A stretch of DNA of 33,037 bases from Collinsella aerofaciens (GTDB lineage: Bacteria; Actinomycetota; Coriobacteriia; Coriobacteriales; Coriobacteriaceae), in the NCBI GenBank assembly GCA_008668235.1, contig RQCP01000051.1, positions 1-33,037 on the forward strand. The letters are read 5' to 3'. Of this stretch, positions 16,514-24,589 are shown in pieces (positions within the stretch are counted from its first letter, which is position 1; every line of letters begins with the position of its first letter). Both the position numbers and the translations under genes were made by a program. The notes under the pieces were generated by a model. That model was not told where the DNA came from, did no database searches, and saw only the letters and a program-made list of their open reading frames with translations.

Positions 16514-17896
16514 ATGCACAAGGTGTATTACCAGCCTGAGGGAATTTGGGTAGGCGACATCATGCCGTACGGCGAGGACGGCACGTTCTATCTCTATCAT
16601 CAGCGTGACACGCGAAACCCCGGACCTTTCGGAGAGCCGTTTGGCTGGGCACTCGCGACAACCAAGGACTTCGTCAATTACAAAGACTTTGGCGAGAGCC
16701 TTGAGCGTGGCGGCGACGAGGAAGTCGACCAGTATGTTTATGCCGGCACGGTGTTTAAGGTGGGCGACAAGTACCATGCGCTCTACACTGGTTGCAATCG
16801 CGATAAGGTCAAGGCACGCTTGATGAAGCAGGTTCTTCTTCACGCAACGAGTGACGACGCCGTCAAGTGGGAGAAGAACATCGCCGAGACGCTGCTTCCG
16901 CCCCAGGAGGGTTACGATGACCGCAACTGGCGCGATCCCTTTGTGCTTTGGGATGAGGAGAACGAAGAGTACATGCTCATCCTCGGCACGCGTGTGGGCG
17001 AGGACAAGCGTCTGATGACCGGTCGTCTGGTCAAGTTCACCTCCAAGGACCTGGATACCTGGGAGTTCCAGGGCGACTGGTGGAATCCGGGCCTGTACAC
17101 CATGTTCGAGATGCCTGATCTCTTTAAGATGGGCGACTGGTGGTATCTGGTGTTCTCCGAGTACAGTGATGGCAACAAGACCCGTTACCGCATGTCTCGC
17201 TCTATCAACGGTCCTTGGATCACTCCTGCGGACGATTCCTTCGATGGCCGCGCGTACTATGCCGCGCGTACCGCATTTGATGGTGAGCGCCGCGTTCTCT
17301 TTGGTTGGGTTCCTACGCGTGACGAGGGCGGTGACCCCAGCTCTTACCTGTGGGGTGGCACCTTTATGCCCCTCGAGATCGTTCAGCGTGCCGACGGAAC
17401 GCTCGGCACCAAGCTCCCCGACAGCATGCTTGGCGCCTTTGGCGAGGGCAAGGCTGTCGAGACCTTTGAGCTTTCCTGCGAGTCGGGCAAGGTCGAGCAG
17501 GTGCTCGCCGCGGATGCCGGCTCCACCTACTTGCTCGATGCCGACATTGAGCTCGGCGGTAACGCTGCTGGCTTCTCGGTCAAGTTCGCCGAGGACGCCG
17601 AGACTGGTCTTGCCTATGAGTTCCGCGCCAACCTGCGCGAGGGCAAGCTCGAGTTCACGCCGGCTCCCCAGTACCCGTGGTTCCAGGTCAACAACATGGG
17701 CCTCGAGCGTCCGTTGTTCTTTAAGGGCGAGGGCACTCACCATGTGCGTCTGGTCGTCGACGACGACATCGCGACCATCTTTGTCGATGATGTTGCGCTC
17801 AACGCTCGCTTCTGCAACAAGCAGGGCCAGGGTGTGGCGCTTACCGTCACCGACGGTGCGCTCAAGTGCGCAAACGCAACGATCGCGTCTCTGTAG
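16514..17896 (+). CDS. GH32-like glycoside hydrolase with atypical nucleophile motif
   Basis: A 460-aa protein with the five-bladed propeller pattern of family GH32 and a C-terminal beta-sandwich (about 315-460). The catalytic triad positions are kept but in altered surroundings. Asp15 is in WVGDIMPY instead of WLNDPNG, RDP (140-142) is normal, and the acid/base Glu199 is in FEMPD instead of WECPD. The usual signal peptide is absent, so it acts in the cytoplasm. Start ATG 16514 has AAGGAAG upstream. It opens the operon with the PTS gene and a canonical GH32 enzyme, so it probably attacks a phosphorylated or short fructoside other than sucrose 6-phosphate. A GH43/GH68-like specificity cannot be excluded. 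Confidence 0.82.
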   Translation: MHKVYYQPEGIWVGDIMPYGEDGTFYLYHQRDTRNPGPFGEPFGWALATTKDFVNYKDFGESLERGGDEEVDQYVYAGTVFKVGDKYHALYTGCNRDKVKARLMKQVLLHATSDDAVKWEKNIAETLLPPQEGYDDRNWRDPFVLWDEENEEYMLILGTRVGEDKRLMTGRLVKFTSKDLDTWEFQGDWWNPGLYTMFEMPDLFKMGDWWYLVFSEYSDGNKTRYRMSRSINGPWITPADDSFDGRAYYAARTAFDGERRVLFGWVPTRDEGGDPSSYLWGGTFMPLEIVQRADGTLGTKLPDSMLGAFGEGKAVETFELSCESGKVEQVLAADAGSTYLLDADIELGGNAAGFSVKFAEDAETGLAYEFRANLREGKLEFTPAPQYPWFQVNNMGLERPLFFKGEGTHHVRLVVDDDIATIFVDDVALNARFCNKQGQGVALTVTDGALKCANATIASL

Positions 17897-17941
17897 CGGC
17901 AACGAACCGTTTTATGATTTAGAAAAGGAATGGAGAGGAAC

Positions 17942-19393
17942 ATGGACTACAAGGCAGTGTCCCAGCAAGTCGTCGACAACGTCGGCGGACTGGAGAACAT
18001 CGAGGGCGCCACGCATTGCGTGACCCGTCTGCGTCTAGTGCTCAAGGATACGAGCAAATACAACAAGGCCGAGCTCGAGAACATCGATGGCGTCAAGGGC
18101 GTGCTGTACAACAGCGGCCAGCTCATGATCATCTTCGGTACCGGTACCGTCAACAAGGTTTACGATGAGTTTATGGCTCTGACGGGCGTTAAGGAGATCA
18201 GTGCTTCCGAGGTCAAGGGCGCCGAGGCGGACAAGAAGGGCAAGTTCTTCTCGGTCCTCAAGGTATTCTCGGACATCTTTATCCCCATCATTCCCGCCTT
18301 CGTCGGCGCTGCAATCATCATCGGCCTTAAGTCGCTGATCGTTGCCAACGGCCTCTTTGGCATGGAGGGCAGCCTCGCCGATCACAGCGAGTTCCTCAAG
18401 AACCTCGCAAGCTTCTTTGCCATTATCGCCACCACGTTCGACTACCTGCCTGTCCTGGTTATGTACAGCGCGGTCAAGCGTTTTGGCGGTAACCCGATCC
18501 TGGGCATCCTCGTCGGTATCGTCATGGTTCACCCGAGCCTTATGAACCGTAACGCGTTCGTTATGGACCCGACGGGTGCTGAGTACTGGAACTTCGGTCC
18601 GCTATCCATTCCCATGGTTGCTTTCCAGGGCGGTGTGTTCCCCGCAATCCTGACTGCCTGGTTTATGGCCAAGGTCGAGAAGATTGCCCAGAAGTACATC
18701 CCCGAGGTCGTTTCGTTCGTCTTTGTCCCGACCGTTACCCTGATTCTTGCTAACGTTGCCCTGTTCACCGTGTTCGGCCCGCTCGGCAACCTGATCGGTG
18801 ACGTCCTCGCCGGCGTAATCGATATCCTGTACAACAGGATGGGCGTCTTTGGTGCCTTTGTCTTCGCCGCGTTCCTGCAGCCGCTCGTCGTTACCGGTAC
18901 GCATCAGTTCATCCAGGGTATCGAGGCAAACCTTGTTGCCACGACTGGCTTCAACTACATCCAGGCCATCTGGTCGGTTTCCATCATCGCCCAGGGCGGC
19001 GGCGCCATCGGTATGTACCTCATTCACAAGAAGCACTCCAAAGAGCGCAACATCTGCATGTCGTCCTTTATCCCGACGCTGGTCGGAATCTCCGAGCCCG
19101 CTATCTTTGCTGCAAACATGCGCTATTCGATCATTCCGTTCATCTGCGCATGCATCGGTGCAGGCTGCGGCGGTGCCTTCGTCAAGCTCTTTGAGGTGCG
19201 CGCTATCGGTCAGGGTCTGACCGGCGTGCTTGGCCTGCTCATCGTCACGCCCGAGACCCTCGTGTGGTATGTGGCTGGCAATCTCATCGCCTTTATCGTG
19301 CCGATCGTCTTGATCTTTGCCTACAACAAGGCAAAGGGCGTGCCGACCACCGATGAAGAGGGCGCTGGCGCTGGCTTCGACGTTAGCTTCTAG
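17942..19393 (+). CDS. PTS sugar transporter EIIBC, sucrose/trehalose-type
   Basis: 483 aa. The EIIB domain (1-85) carries the phosphorylation cysteine in THCVTRLRL (Cys26). The EIIC domain (about 105-475) has about ten membrane segments and motifs of the glucose-sucrose superfamily such as GISEPAIFAANMR. It imports and phosphorylates the sugar. No EIIA domain is present, as is usual for ScrA/TreB-type transporters, so a shared EIIA must be encoded elsewhere. Start is taken as ATG 17942 with GGAGAGG just upstream; ATG 17930 is in frame but its purine run is too close. Flanking GH32 genes point to sucrose or short fructo-oligosaccharides. Confidence 0.92.
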   Translation: MDYKAVSQQVVDNVGGLENIEGATHCVTRLRLVLKDTSKYNKAELENIDGVKGVLYNSGQLMIIFGTGTVNKVYDEFMALTGVKEISASEVKGAEADKKGKFFSVLKVFSDIFIPIIPAFVGAAIIIGLKSLIVANGLFGMEGSLADHSEFLKNLASFFAIIATTFDYLPVLVMYSAVKRFGGNPILGILVGIVMVHPSLMNRNAFVMDPTGAEYWNFGPLSIPMVAFQGGVFPAILTAWFMAKVEKIAQKYIPEVVSFVFVPTVTLILANVALFTVFGPLGNLIGDVLAGVIDILYNRMGVFGAFVFAAFLQPLVVTGTHQFIQGIEANLVATTGFNYIQAIWSVSIIAQGGGAIGMYLIHKKHSKERNICMSSFIPTLVGISEPAIFAANMRYSIIPFICACIGAGCGGAFVKLFEVRAIGQGLTGVLGLLIVTPETLVWYVAGNLIAFIVPIVLIFAYNKAKGVPTTDEEGAGAGFDVSF

Positions 19394-19432
19394 TTGAGCC
19401 GTTCAGTGTAATCTGAGGATAAGTCCATTTGA

Positions 19433-19470
19433 GGAAGGGCGTTCGACTCGTGTGAGTCGAGCGTCCTTCC
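19433..19470 (+). terminator. Hairpin between PTS and GH32 genes
   Basis: A 17-bp stem with two G-U pairs (19433-19449 with 19454-19470) and loop GTGT sits 39 bases after the PTS stop. No T-run follows, so it may act as processing or partial termination within the operon. Confidence 0.5.
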
Positions 19471-19494
19471 CCATAGACGAGAAAGTCAACGGCG

Positions 19495-20937
19495 ATGTTA
19501 AATCAAAAAAACAAGGTGACACGCGCGGACTATGAGCAGTGGCGTGTCGGACAGGATGAGACGGCGGCTCGCATCGCGTCCGACCCCGATAGGCTTCTGT
19601 TCCATGTGGAGCCTGAGCTTGGCTGGCTCAACGACCCCAACGGTTTGGTTCAGATTGGTGATACGTATCACATCTATCATCAATACGATCCGTTCGATGC
19701 TGCGCATGGCGGTCCAGTGCTTTGGAACCATCTGACGACAAAGGATTTTGTGACGTACGAGAATCACGGCCCCGTGCTGTTCCCCGATTCCGATTTGGAT
19801 TCGAGCGGAGCGTATTCTGGTTCTGCCTTTGTACGTGATGGCAAGATTCACTACTTCTATACCGGCAACGTCAAGCATTTTGACCGCGATGATTACGACT
19901 ACGTGTTGACGGGCCGTGAGCAAAACCAGATTCATATGGTTGCCGAGAATCCCGACGAATTGGGCGAGAAGCGCATGGCTGTTGGACCAGTCGATTACCC
20001 CGACGATATCGGTACGCACGTGCGCGACCCCAAGATCCTTGAGCACGATGGTATCTACTACATGGTTCTGGGCGCTCGTACGAAAGACGACCGTGGCTGC
20101 GTGCTTGTCTATACTTCGCGTGATTTAGGGGTCTGGAGCTATGCGACGCGCATTGAGCTGGGCGAGAAGTTTGGCTTTATGTGGGAGTGCCCTGATCTGT
20201 TTGAGCTTGATGGCGAGCTTATTCTCGTTTGCTGTCCGCAGGGTGTGCCTGCCGATGGTTGGCGTTACCGCAATCCGCATCAGTGCGTGTGGTTCCCCAT
20301 CGAGGCCGATTGGGAGGCGCCGAGCTTTAAAATCGTCGGGAAGGGCATGCCCCCGATGGTCGATGCCGGTTTTGATTTCTATGCTCCGCAGTCCTTTGAG
20401 GATGCTGCAGGCCGGCGATTGATGATCGGATGGTCGGGTTGCCCCGATGCGACGGCGGAAAACCCGACGGTGGCGCGCGGGTGGCAGTGCGCGTTGACGG
20501 TGCCGCGAGAGCTGAGCATGCGCGATGGTAAGCTCTGCCAGCAGCCGGCGCACGAGATTGAGAGGATGCGCGGCGACTGCGTTCGCACGACAGGCGGTGA
20601 AACCGTTGAGGAGCCGGGCCGCCTGTTTGATCTCGTGGTTTCCTGTGAGGGCGCCAAGATGGTTGAGCTCGAGATTCGCAAGGGTGTCTTTGTGCGCTAT
20701 GCGGACGGGATGCTTACCCTCGACATGGGTGACGAAGGCTATGGGCGCGACCAGAGGTCGATTGAGCTCGGCGAGCTTCGCGACCTGCGCGTGCTTTCGG
20801 ACACTACGATGGTCGAGATTTTTGCCAACGGCGGTGAGGCGGCACTTACGAGCCGTACCTATTCGTCGGCGGTTCCGGCGATGGCGCTGCACGCCGAGGG
20901 CGCGGCGTCGATGGATTTCTACCGCCTCGCTCATTAA
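19495..20937 (+). CDS. Sucrose-6-phosphate hydrolase / beta-fructofuranosidase (GH32)
   Basis: 480 aa, cytoplasmic, canonical GH32. WLNDPNG (44-50) carries the nucleophile Asp47, RDP (177-179) the transition-state stabiliser, and WECPD (230-234) the acid/base Glu231. The C-terminal beta-sandwich module follows from about residue 345. With the EIIBC transporter directly upstream it most likely cleaves sucrose 6-phosphate to glucose 6-phosphate and fructose (ScrB role). The start ATG 19495 has only a weak ribosome site (GAGAAAG about 10 bases upstream), unlike its neighbours. Activity on kestose or other fructosides is possible. Confidence 0.93.
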   Translation: MLNQKNKVTRADYEQWRVGQDETAARIASDPDRLLFHVEPELGWLNDPNGLVQIGDTYHIYHQYDPFDAAHGGPVLWNHLTTKDFVTYENHGPVLFPDSDLDSSGAYSGSAFVRDGKIHYFYTGNVKHFDRDDYDYVLTGREQNQIHMVAENPDELGEKRMAVGPVDYPDDIGTHVRDPKILEHDGIYYMVLGARTKDDRGCVLVYTSRDLGVWSYATRIELGEKFGFMWECPDLFELDGELILVCCPQGVPADGWRYRNPHQCVWFPIEADWEAPSFKIVGKGMPPMVDAGFDFYAPQSFEDAAGRRLMIGWSGCPDATAENPTVARGWQCALTVPRELSMRDGKLCQQPAHEIERMRGDCVRTTGGETVEEPGRLFDLVVSCEGAKMVELEIRKGVFVRYADGMLTLDMGDEGYGRDQRSIELGELRDLRVLSDTTMVEIFANGGEAALTSRTYSSAVPAMALHAEGAASMDFYRLAH

Positions 20938-21023
20938 CCGTGCATGGAGCACGATTGGACTTGTTGGGCGGAATGTGTCGCAGTTGCCGCGGCCAACTAC
21001 CGTTTATCGCGTATAGCGACCGT

Positions 21024-21128
21024 TTGCGGAATAAGTAACACTCCTTAATAAACCGTGTAAAATCTCAGTTAAGCACGGAGTTTTCCAGGGAGACGCTGTC
21101 CTTTGTTATGTGCAAAGGGCGGCGTCTC
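21024..21128 (+). promoter_or_regulatory. Promoter and attenuator-like hairpin ahead of degV
   Basis: TTGCGG (21024-21029), 16 bases, TAATAA (21046-21051) is a candidate promoter. A CCGTG/CACGG pairing follows. Then comes a terminator-like hairpin with outer GAGACGC/GCGTCTC (21090-21096 with 21122-21128), inner TCCTTTG/CAAAGGG and a short TTT tail. The hairpin lies some 85 bases before degV, so it could end the sugar operon or attenuate degV. Confidence 0.4.
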
Positions 21129-21212
21129 TTTGGCGCTTAGATGCCGTTGTGCAACAGCGCGACGCGCGTGTCATGTATTGAAAAGCCAATGTCGAGATGG
21201 GTCGTGATAAGA

Positions 21213-22067
21213 ATGGGCAAGTATGTAATCGTGGTTGAGTCTGGGTCGGATGTAACGCCGGAGCTCTGCGAGCGCTACGGCATCGTGCGCGTGCCCATGC
21301 ATGTCACGATTGGTGACGAGACCGTCGAGGACGGCTCGATCGATCCGCTCGAGATTTATTCGCGCTGCAACGAGTTTGGTGTGATGCCCAAGACCAGTGG
21401 CTGTTCGCCAGCGGATTTTGCGCATGTGTACGACCGCATCCATGCCGAGCAACCCGACGCGACTATTTTGCATCTTGCATATTCCGAGGCCACGACCTGT
21501 TCGCATCAGTCCTCTAAGATTGCGGCTCAGGGGCGCGACTACGTGTTCTCCATGGACACGCGCTTTGTCTCGGTGGGCCAGTCGCTCGTTGTCGTCGAGA
21601 CCGCCAAATACATCGAGGCTCACCCCGATGCCACCGTCGACGAGATCTTTGCATTTACGAATTCCGTCATGGACCGCGTGCTGCTGGGCTTTGTTCCTAC
21701 CGATCTTGCCTTTCTTAAGGCGGGCGGTCGCTTGTCCAACGTCGCATTCCTTGGCGCCCATCTGCTCAAGATTAAGCCCTGCATTGAGGTGACGGGCGGC
21801 AAGTTCGTGGCGACCAAGAAGTTTCGCGGCTCTATGCTCAAGTGCGCCCGCGCCTTTATTGACCACATGGTTGCGAAGGGCGAGATTGACCACTCGCACA
21901 TTGGCCTGGCGTATTCGGTAGGCCTTTCCCAGGAGCTGCGCGACGACATGGAAGTCTATGCGCATGACCTGGGCTTTAAGGACGTTACCTGGACTCAGGT
22001 CGGCGGCGTCATCTCGAGCCATTGCGGCCCGACCGCCTTCGGTGCGGTGCTCACGCTTAAGGCGTAA
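21213..22067 (+). CDS. DegV-family fatty-acid-binding protein
   Basis: The 284-aa DegV/FakB-type protein has an N-terminal VVESGSDVTPEL (in place of the common TDSTADL), the ligand-site region PKTSGCSPADF (about 61-71), and the C-terminal ISSHCGPTAFG, all typical of the two-domain family. Members bind a fatty acid and present it to the kinase FakA for phosphorylation. No DhaK/FakA-like gene is nearby. Start ATG 21213 gives the usual family length; the upstream open frame to 21141 is unlikely to be coding. The ribosome site is weak. Confidence 0.88.
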   Translation: MGKYVIVVESGSDVTPELCERYGIVRVPMHVTIGDETVEDGSIDPLEIYSRCNEFGVMPKTSGCSPADFAHVYDRIHAEQPDATILHLAYSEATTCSHQSSKIAAQGRDYVFSMDTRFVSVGQSLVVVETAKYIEAHPDATVDEIFAFTNSVMDRVLLGFVPTDLAFLKAGGRLSNVAFLGAHLLKIKPCIEVTGGKFVATKKFRGSMLKCARAFIDHMVAKGEIDHSHIGLAYSVGLSQELRDDMEVYAHDLGFKDVTWTQVGGVISSHCGPTAFGAVLTLKA

Positions 22068-22100
22068 GGTCTGGCGTTTATCGAATTCTATTGCCACGGT

Positions 22101-22129
22101 GGCGGGCGGGTTGCGATAACCCTCCCGCC
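22101..22129 (+). terminator. Terminator after degV
   Basis: A 12-bp stem with one mismatch (22101-22112 with 22118-22129) has loop GCGAT, and GCTCTTG follows. It lies 33 bases after the stop. Confidence 0.65.
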
Positions 22130-22176
22130 GCTCTTGCGTGGGGCCAAATAGAACAACCCAATTGACCACTAAACCG

Positions 22177-22204
22177 TTTCACCATCATGCGTATGGGCTA
22201 GAAT
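22177..22204 (+). promoter_or_regulatory. Promoter candidate for pflA
   Basis: TTTCAC (22177-22182), 16 bases, TAGAAT (22199-22204). The start site near 22211 gives a leader of about 40 nt. Confidence 0.45.
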
Positions 22205-22253
22205 GGCTCTGGCATTTATGTAACTAAAACCAATGAGAGGCAAGGTAGCGGGA

Positions 22254-23072
22254 ATGGCTGAGATGACGCTCGAGGGTGTGGACGCTCGTCCCGAGGACTC
22301 CGCGTTTGCCCTGGGCCGCGTACATTCGATTGAAACGATGGGTACGGTCGACGGACCCGGCATCCGCTTCGTAGTGTTTGTCCAAGGCTGTCCCATGCGC
22401 TGTGCGTTTTGCCACAATCCCGATACCTGGTCTGTTAACGGCGGCACCATGGTGACAGTCGAGCACCTGATGGACGAGTTCCAGAGCAACCATGAGTTCT
22501 ATCGCAGCGGCGGCATTACGGTTTCGGGTGGCGAGCCGCTTCTGCAGCCCGAGTTTTTGGCCGACCTGTTCCGTGCAATGCACAACAACCCCGATGGCCG
22601 CGTGCATACCTGCCTGGATAGCTGTGGCTACGCCTTCGACCCTCAGCATCCCGAGAAGTTCGATGCCGTGCTCAACGAGACCGACATGGTACTGCTCGAT
22701 ATTAAGCATGCCGACCCGGTCGAGCATAAAAAGCTGACCGGTTGTGATCCCGCACGCATCCTGGCGTTTGGCGATGAGCTTGCACGTCGCAAGATCAAGG
22801 TCGTTATCCGCCACGTGGTGGTGCCGGGCATTACCGACACGGTGGAGGAGTGCGAGAAGCTCGGTCGCCTCATCGCTCCATGGCACAACGTGGTGGGCCT
22901 GGAAATGCTGCCGTATCACACGATGGGTGTCGTCAAGTACGAGCAACTGGGCATTCCCTATAAGCTCGAGGGCGTGCCCCAGATGGATACCGCGCGCATG
23001 CCCGAGTTGCGCAATGCCGTTATGACCGGCATGAAAAAGCGCCGTGCGGAGCTCAGGTCGGCCATCGGCTAA
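22254..23072 (+). CDS. pflA: Pyruvate formate-lyase-activating enzyme (radical SAM)
   Basis: The 272-aa radical SAM enzyme uses a 4Fe-4S cluster and S-adenosylmethionine to abstract hydrogen from the PFL glycine. The cluster motif is GCPMRCAFC (Cys46, Cys50, Cys53), preceded by TVDGPGIRFVVF and followed by SGGEPLLQ, DLKH-like LLDIKHAD and LPYHTMG, all characteristic of PflA. It is encoded alone, 7.3 kb from the split PFL genes, with its own promoter. Its natural substrate here is presumably the 83-aa glycyl-radical subunit. ATG 22254 is chosen for its position near CAAGG/GCGGGA; ATG 22233 in the same frame would add seven residues. Confidence 0.93.
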   Translation: MAEMTLEGVDARPEDSAFALGRVHSIETMGTVDGPGIRFVVFVQGCPMRCAFCHNPDTWSVNGGTMVTVEHLMDEFQSNHEFYRSGGITVSGGEPLLQPEFLADLFRAMHNNPDGRVHTCLDSCGYAFDPQHPEKFDAVLNETDMVLLDIKHADPVEHKKLTGCDPARILAFGDELARRKIKVVIRHVVVPGITDTVEECEKLGRLIAPWHNVVGLEMLPYHTMGVVKYEQLGIPYKLEGVPQMDTARMPELRNAVMTGMKKRRAELRSAIG

Positions 23073-23098
23073 CAAGCCATTTTTGCCCCTTTATGACA

Positions 23099-23131
23099 GG
23101 CACTCATTGGGGACAGACTTAAATGAGTGCC
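23099..23131. repeat. REP-like hairpin with GGGGAC..CTTA loop, copy 2
   Basis: A perfect 10-bp stem (23099-23108 with 23122-23131) holds the 13-nt loop GGGGACAGACTTA. The loop matches that at 3422-3434 in ten of 13 positions while the stems differ. Confidence 0.55.
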
Positions 23132-23167
23132 CCTTGGCATCAAGTTGATTGCCAAAGAGCCCTGTCA

Positions 23168-23234
23168 AGTTGCGGTGGAATAGTTCTTGTTTTTCGGCTT
23201 ATGCCGCCCAAATAGGAACTATTCCACCGCAACT
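23168..23234. repeat. Perfect 19-bp inverted repeat between pflA and the serine hydrolase gene
   Basis: Arms 23168-23186 and 23216-23234 are exact inverted copies. The 29-nt interior holds a small CGGC-TTAT-GCCG hairpin. No T-run follows on either strand, so a simple terminator is unlikely. It lies 37 bases after the REP-like hairpin; the two may form one composite intergenic element. Confidence 0.55.
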
Positions 23235-23327
23235 GCGTTTTGGGCGGAGATGCGCAACAGAATCGTGCCAATTGGATAAATACGCTTGTGGTTTCTTTAA
23301 AGACACCTTAAACGCCGCTGAATATCT

Positions 23328-23355
23328 TTGGAAAGAAATGCCTGCTCGGTATTAT
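23328..23355 (+). promoter_or_regulatory. Promoter of the serine hydrolase gene
   Basis: TTGGAA (23328-23333), 16 bases, TATTAT (23350-23355), giving a leader of about 30 nt. Confidence 0.5.
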
Positions 23356-23392
23356 GCTGCTCGTATATAAACGGTAGCAGTCAGGAGACCAC

Positions 23393-24511
23393 GTGCGAAA
23401 CAACGCATCGCGGGACGAGTATGCGCCGCAGCATAGCAGCAGATATGAGACGAAGGGCACGTCTTCGCGTGGCCTTGCTGACGCTCGCACCCGCGTGGCG
23501 AAGATTGTCGCCATTGGGATGCTGACGTTGGCGGTTATTATCCTCGGAATTACCGCCAAAACCTACGCGTCGGAGCGAATGGCACACTCAGATGCGTCAA
23601 CGGTACAGACGCAAAACAAAAAGGTCTCTGAATCTAAAGCCAACGCAAGCCAAACCCTGTCGACAGCGAGCCTCAAGACGAGGCTTTCGAAGGCGGACTT
23701 TAACGATATTCCCTCAGGCGATACCGTGCAGACCTTCTCACTAGTTGATGACCAGATCCCCGCCCTGGAGGATGAGGGCCTCGCCGCGCTCCAAGATGCC
23801 CTTGATCAGGCCAAGGAATTGGGCGATGTGGGCGTGGTGTTCTACGACCTGTCAAGTGGCAAGGGCGTGACGTATAACGCCGATGTCGAGGTTTACGGTG
23901 CGAGTAGTTATAAGGCGCTCTATGTGCTCTACGTCTGTGAATCCCTGGTTGAGACAGGGCAAGTATCGCTCGATGATACTCTGGGCACCTATGGCGGCTA
24001 CAGTATGGGCTGGCTGACGGTTCGCGAACTCATCGAGGCCTCGGTCGTTAATTCGGACAACGATTCGTTTATTGCGTTACGCGCGGCGTTTGACCGTGTC
24101 GGTTACGAGGATTGGATTGTCGGTCTTGGCATCGATTACGATACCGCACTCGATCCGATGAGTGATTTTCCCACTTATTGCCCGCGCACCTCGGCCAAGT
24201 TGTGGCGCGAGATGAGCGAGTATTTGAGCTGTGGCAGCGAGGCCTCCCAGTGGTTATCTGAACTGTTGTCATCAACATCGCGCTCATTTATCCGTGATGG
24301 GATTGCCGACGAGCAGGTTTTGGTGCGCAACAAGGCAGGCTGGATTAGCGAGGATGGTTGCTATTCGACATGCGATGCGGGCCTTATCGACATCAATGGC
24401 CGTACCTATGTCATGAGCATCATGACATCGATGCCGTGGAGCGACCGCTCGAGCGAGGTTACGGCTGCGATTGCAAAGGCTCTGTTTGATACGCGAGCTG
24501 CACTGGCCTAG
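23393..24511 (+). CDS. Membrane-anchored serine hydrolase, class A beta-lactamase-like
   Basis: 372 aa. A cytoplasmic basic tail is followed by one membrane segment (about 35-58) and a Ser/Lys-rich linker (60-125). The extracellular domain is of the penicillin-binding protein/class A beta-lactamase fold. Motifs: SSYK (Ser171, Lys174), SDN (221-223) and KAG (314-316) in place of KTG. I see no clear class A omega-loop Glu motif, so a true beta-lactamase is less likely than a cell-wall carboxypeptidase or related hydrolase. Start is GTG 23393, with AGGAG at 23383-23387. The neighbours (MTA/SAH nucleosidase, EngB) give no functional hint. Confidence 0.82.
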   Translation: MRNNASRDEYAPQHSSRYETKGTSSRGLADARTRVAKIVAIGMLTLAVIILGITAKTYASERMAHSDASTVQTQNKKVSESKANASQTLSTASLKTRLSKADFNDIPSGDTVQTFSLVDDQIPALEDEGLAALQDALDQAKELGDVGVVFYDLSSGKGVTYNADVEVYGASSYKALYVLYVCESLVETGQVSLDDTLGTYGGYSMGWLTVRELIEASVVNSDNDSFIALRAAFDRVGYEDWIVGLGIDYDTALDPMSDFPTYCPRTSAKLWREMSEYLSCGSEASQWLSELLSSTSRSFIRDGIADEQVLVRNKAGWISEDGCYSTCDAGLIDINGRTYVMSIMTSMPWSDRSSEVTAAIAKALFDTRAALA

Positions 24512-24518
24512 CGTGTTC

Positions 24519-24535
24519 GTTTGACGAGGTCAAAC
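24519..24535. promoter_or_regulatory. Short inverted repeat ahead of the nucleosidase gene
   Basis: GTTTGAC-GAG-GTCAAAC is a perfect 7-bp dyad, 54 bases before the start codon. It may be an operator or part of a promoter (TTGACG lies within it). Confidence 0.3.
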
Positions 24536-24589
24536 AAAATGCTGGTACCATACCGTGGTTGAGAATTTCGTATAGGTTTGGGGAATGGC

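Noticed and set aside
21141..21212. 24-residue N-terminal extension of the DegV protein
   Set aside because: The family starts at the strand preceding the SGSD segment; the extension shows no ribosome site and overlaps leader structure.
23393..24511. Functional class A beta-lactamase
   Set aside because: The fold and SxxK/SDN motifs are present, but KTG is changed to KAG, and no clear omega-loop catalytic Glu motif could be placed, so I kept the broader serine hydrolase call.
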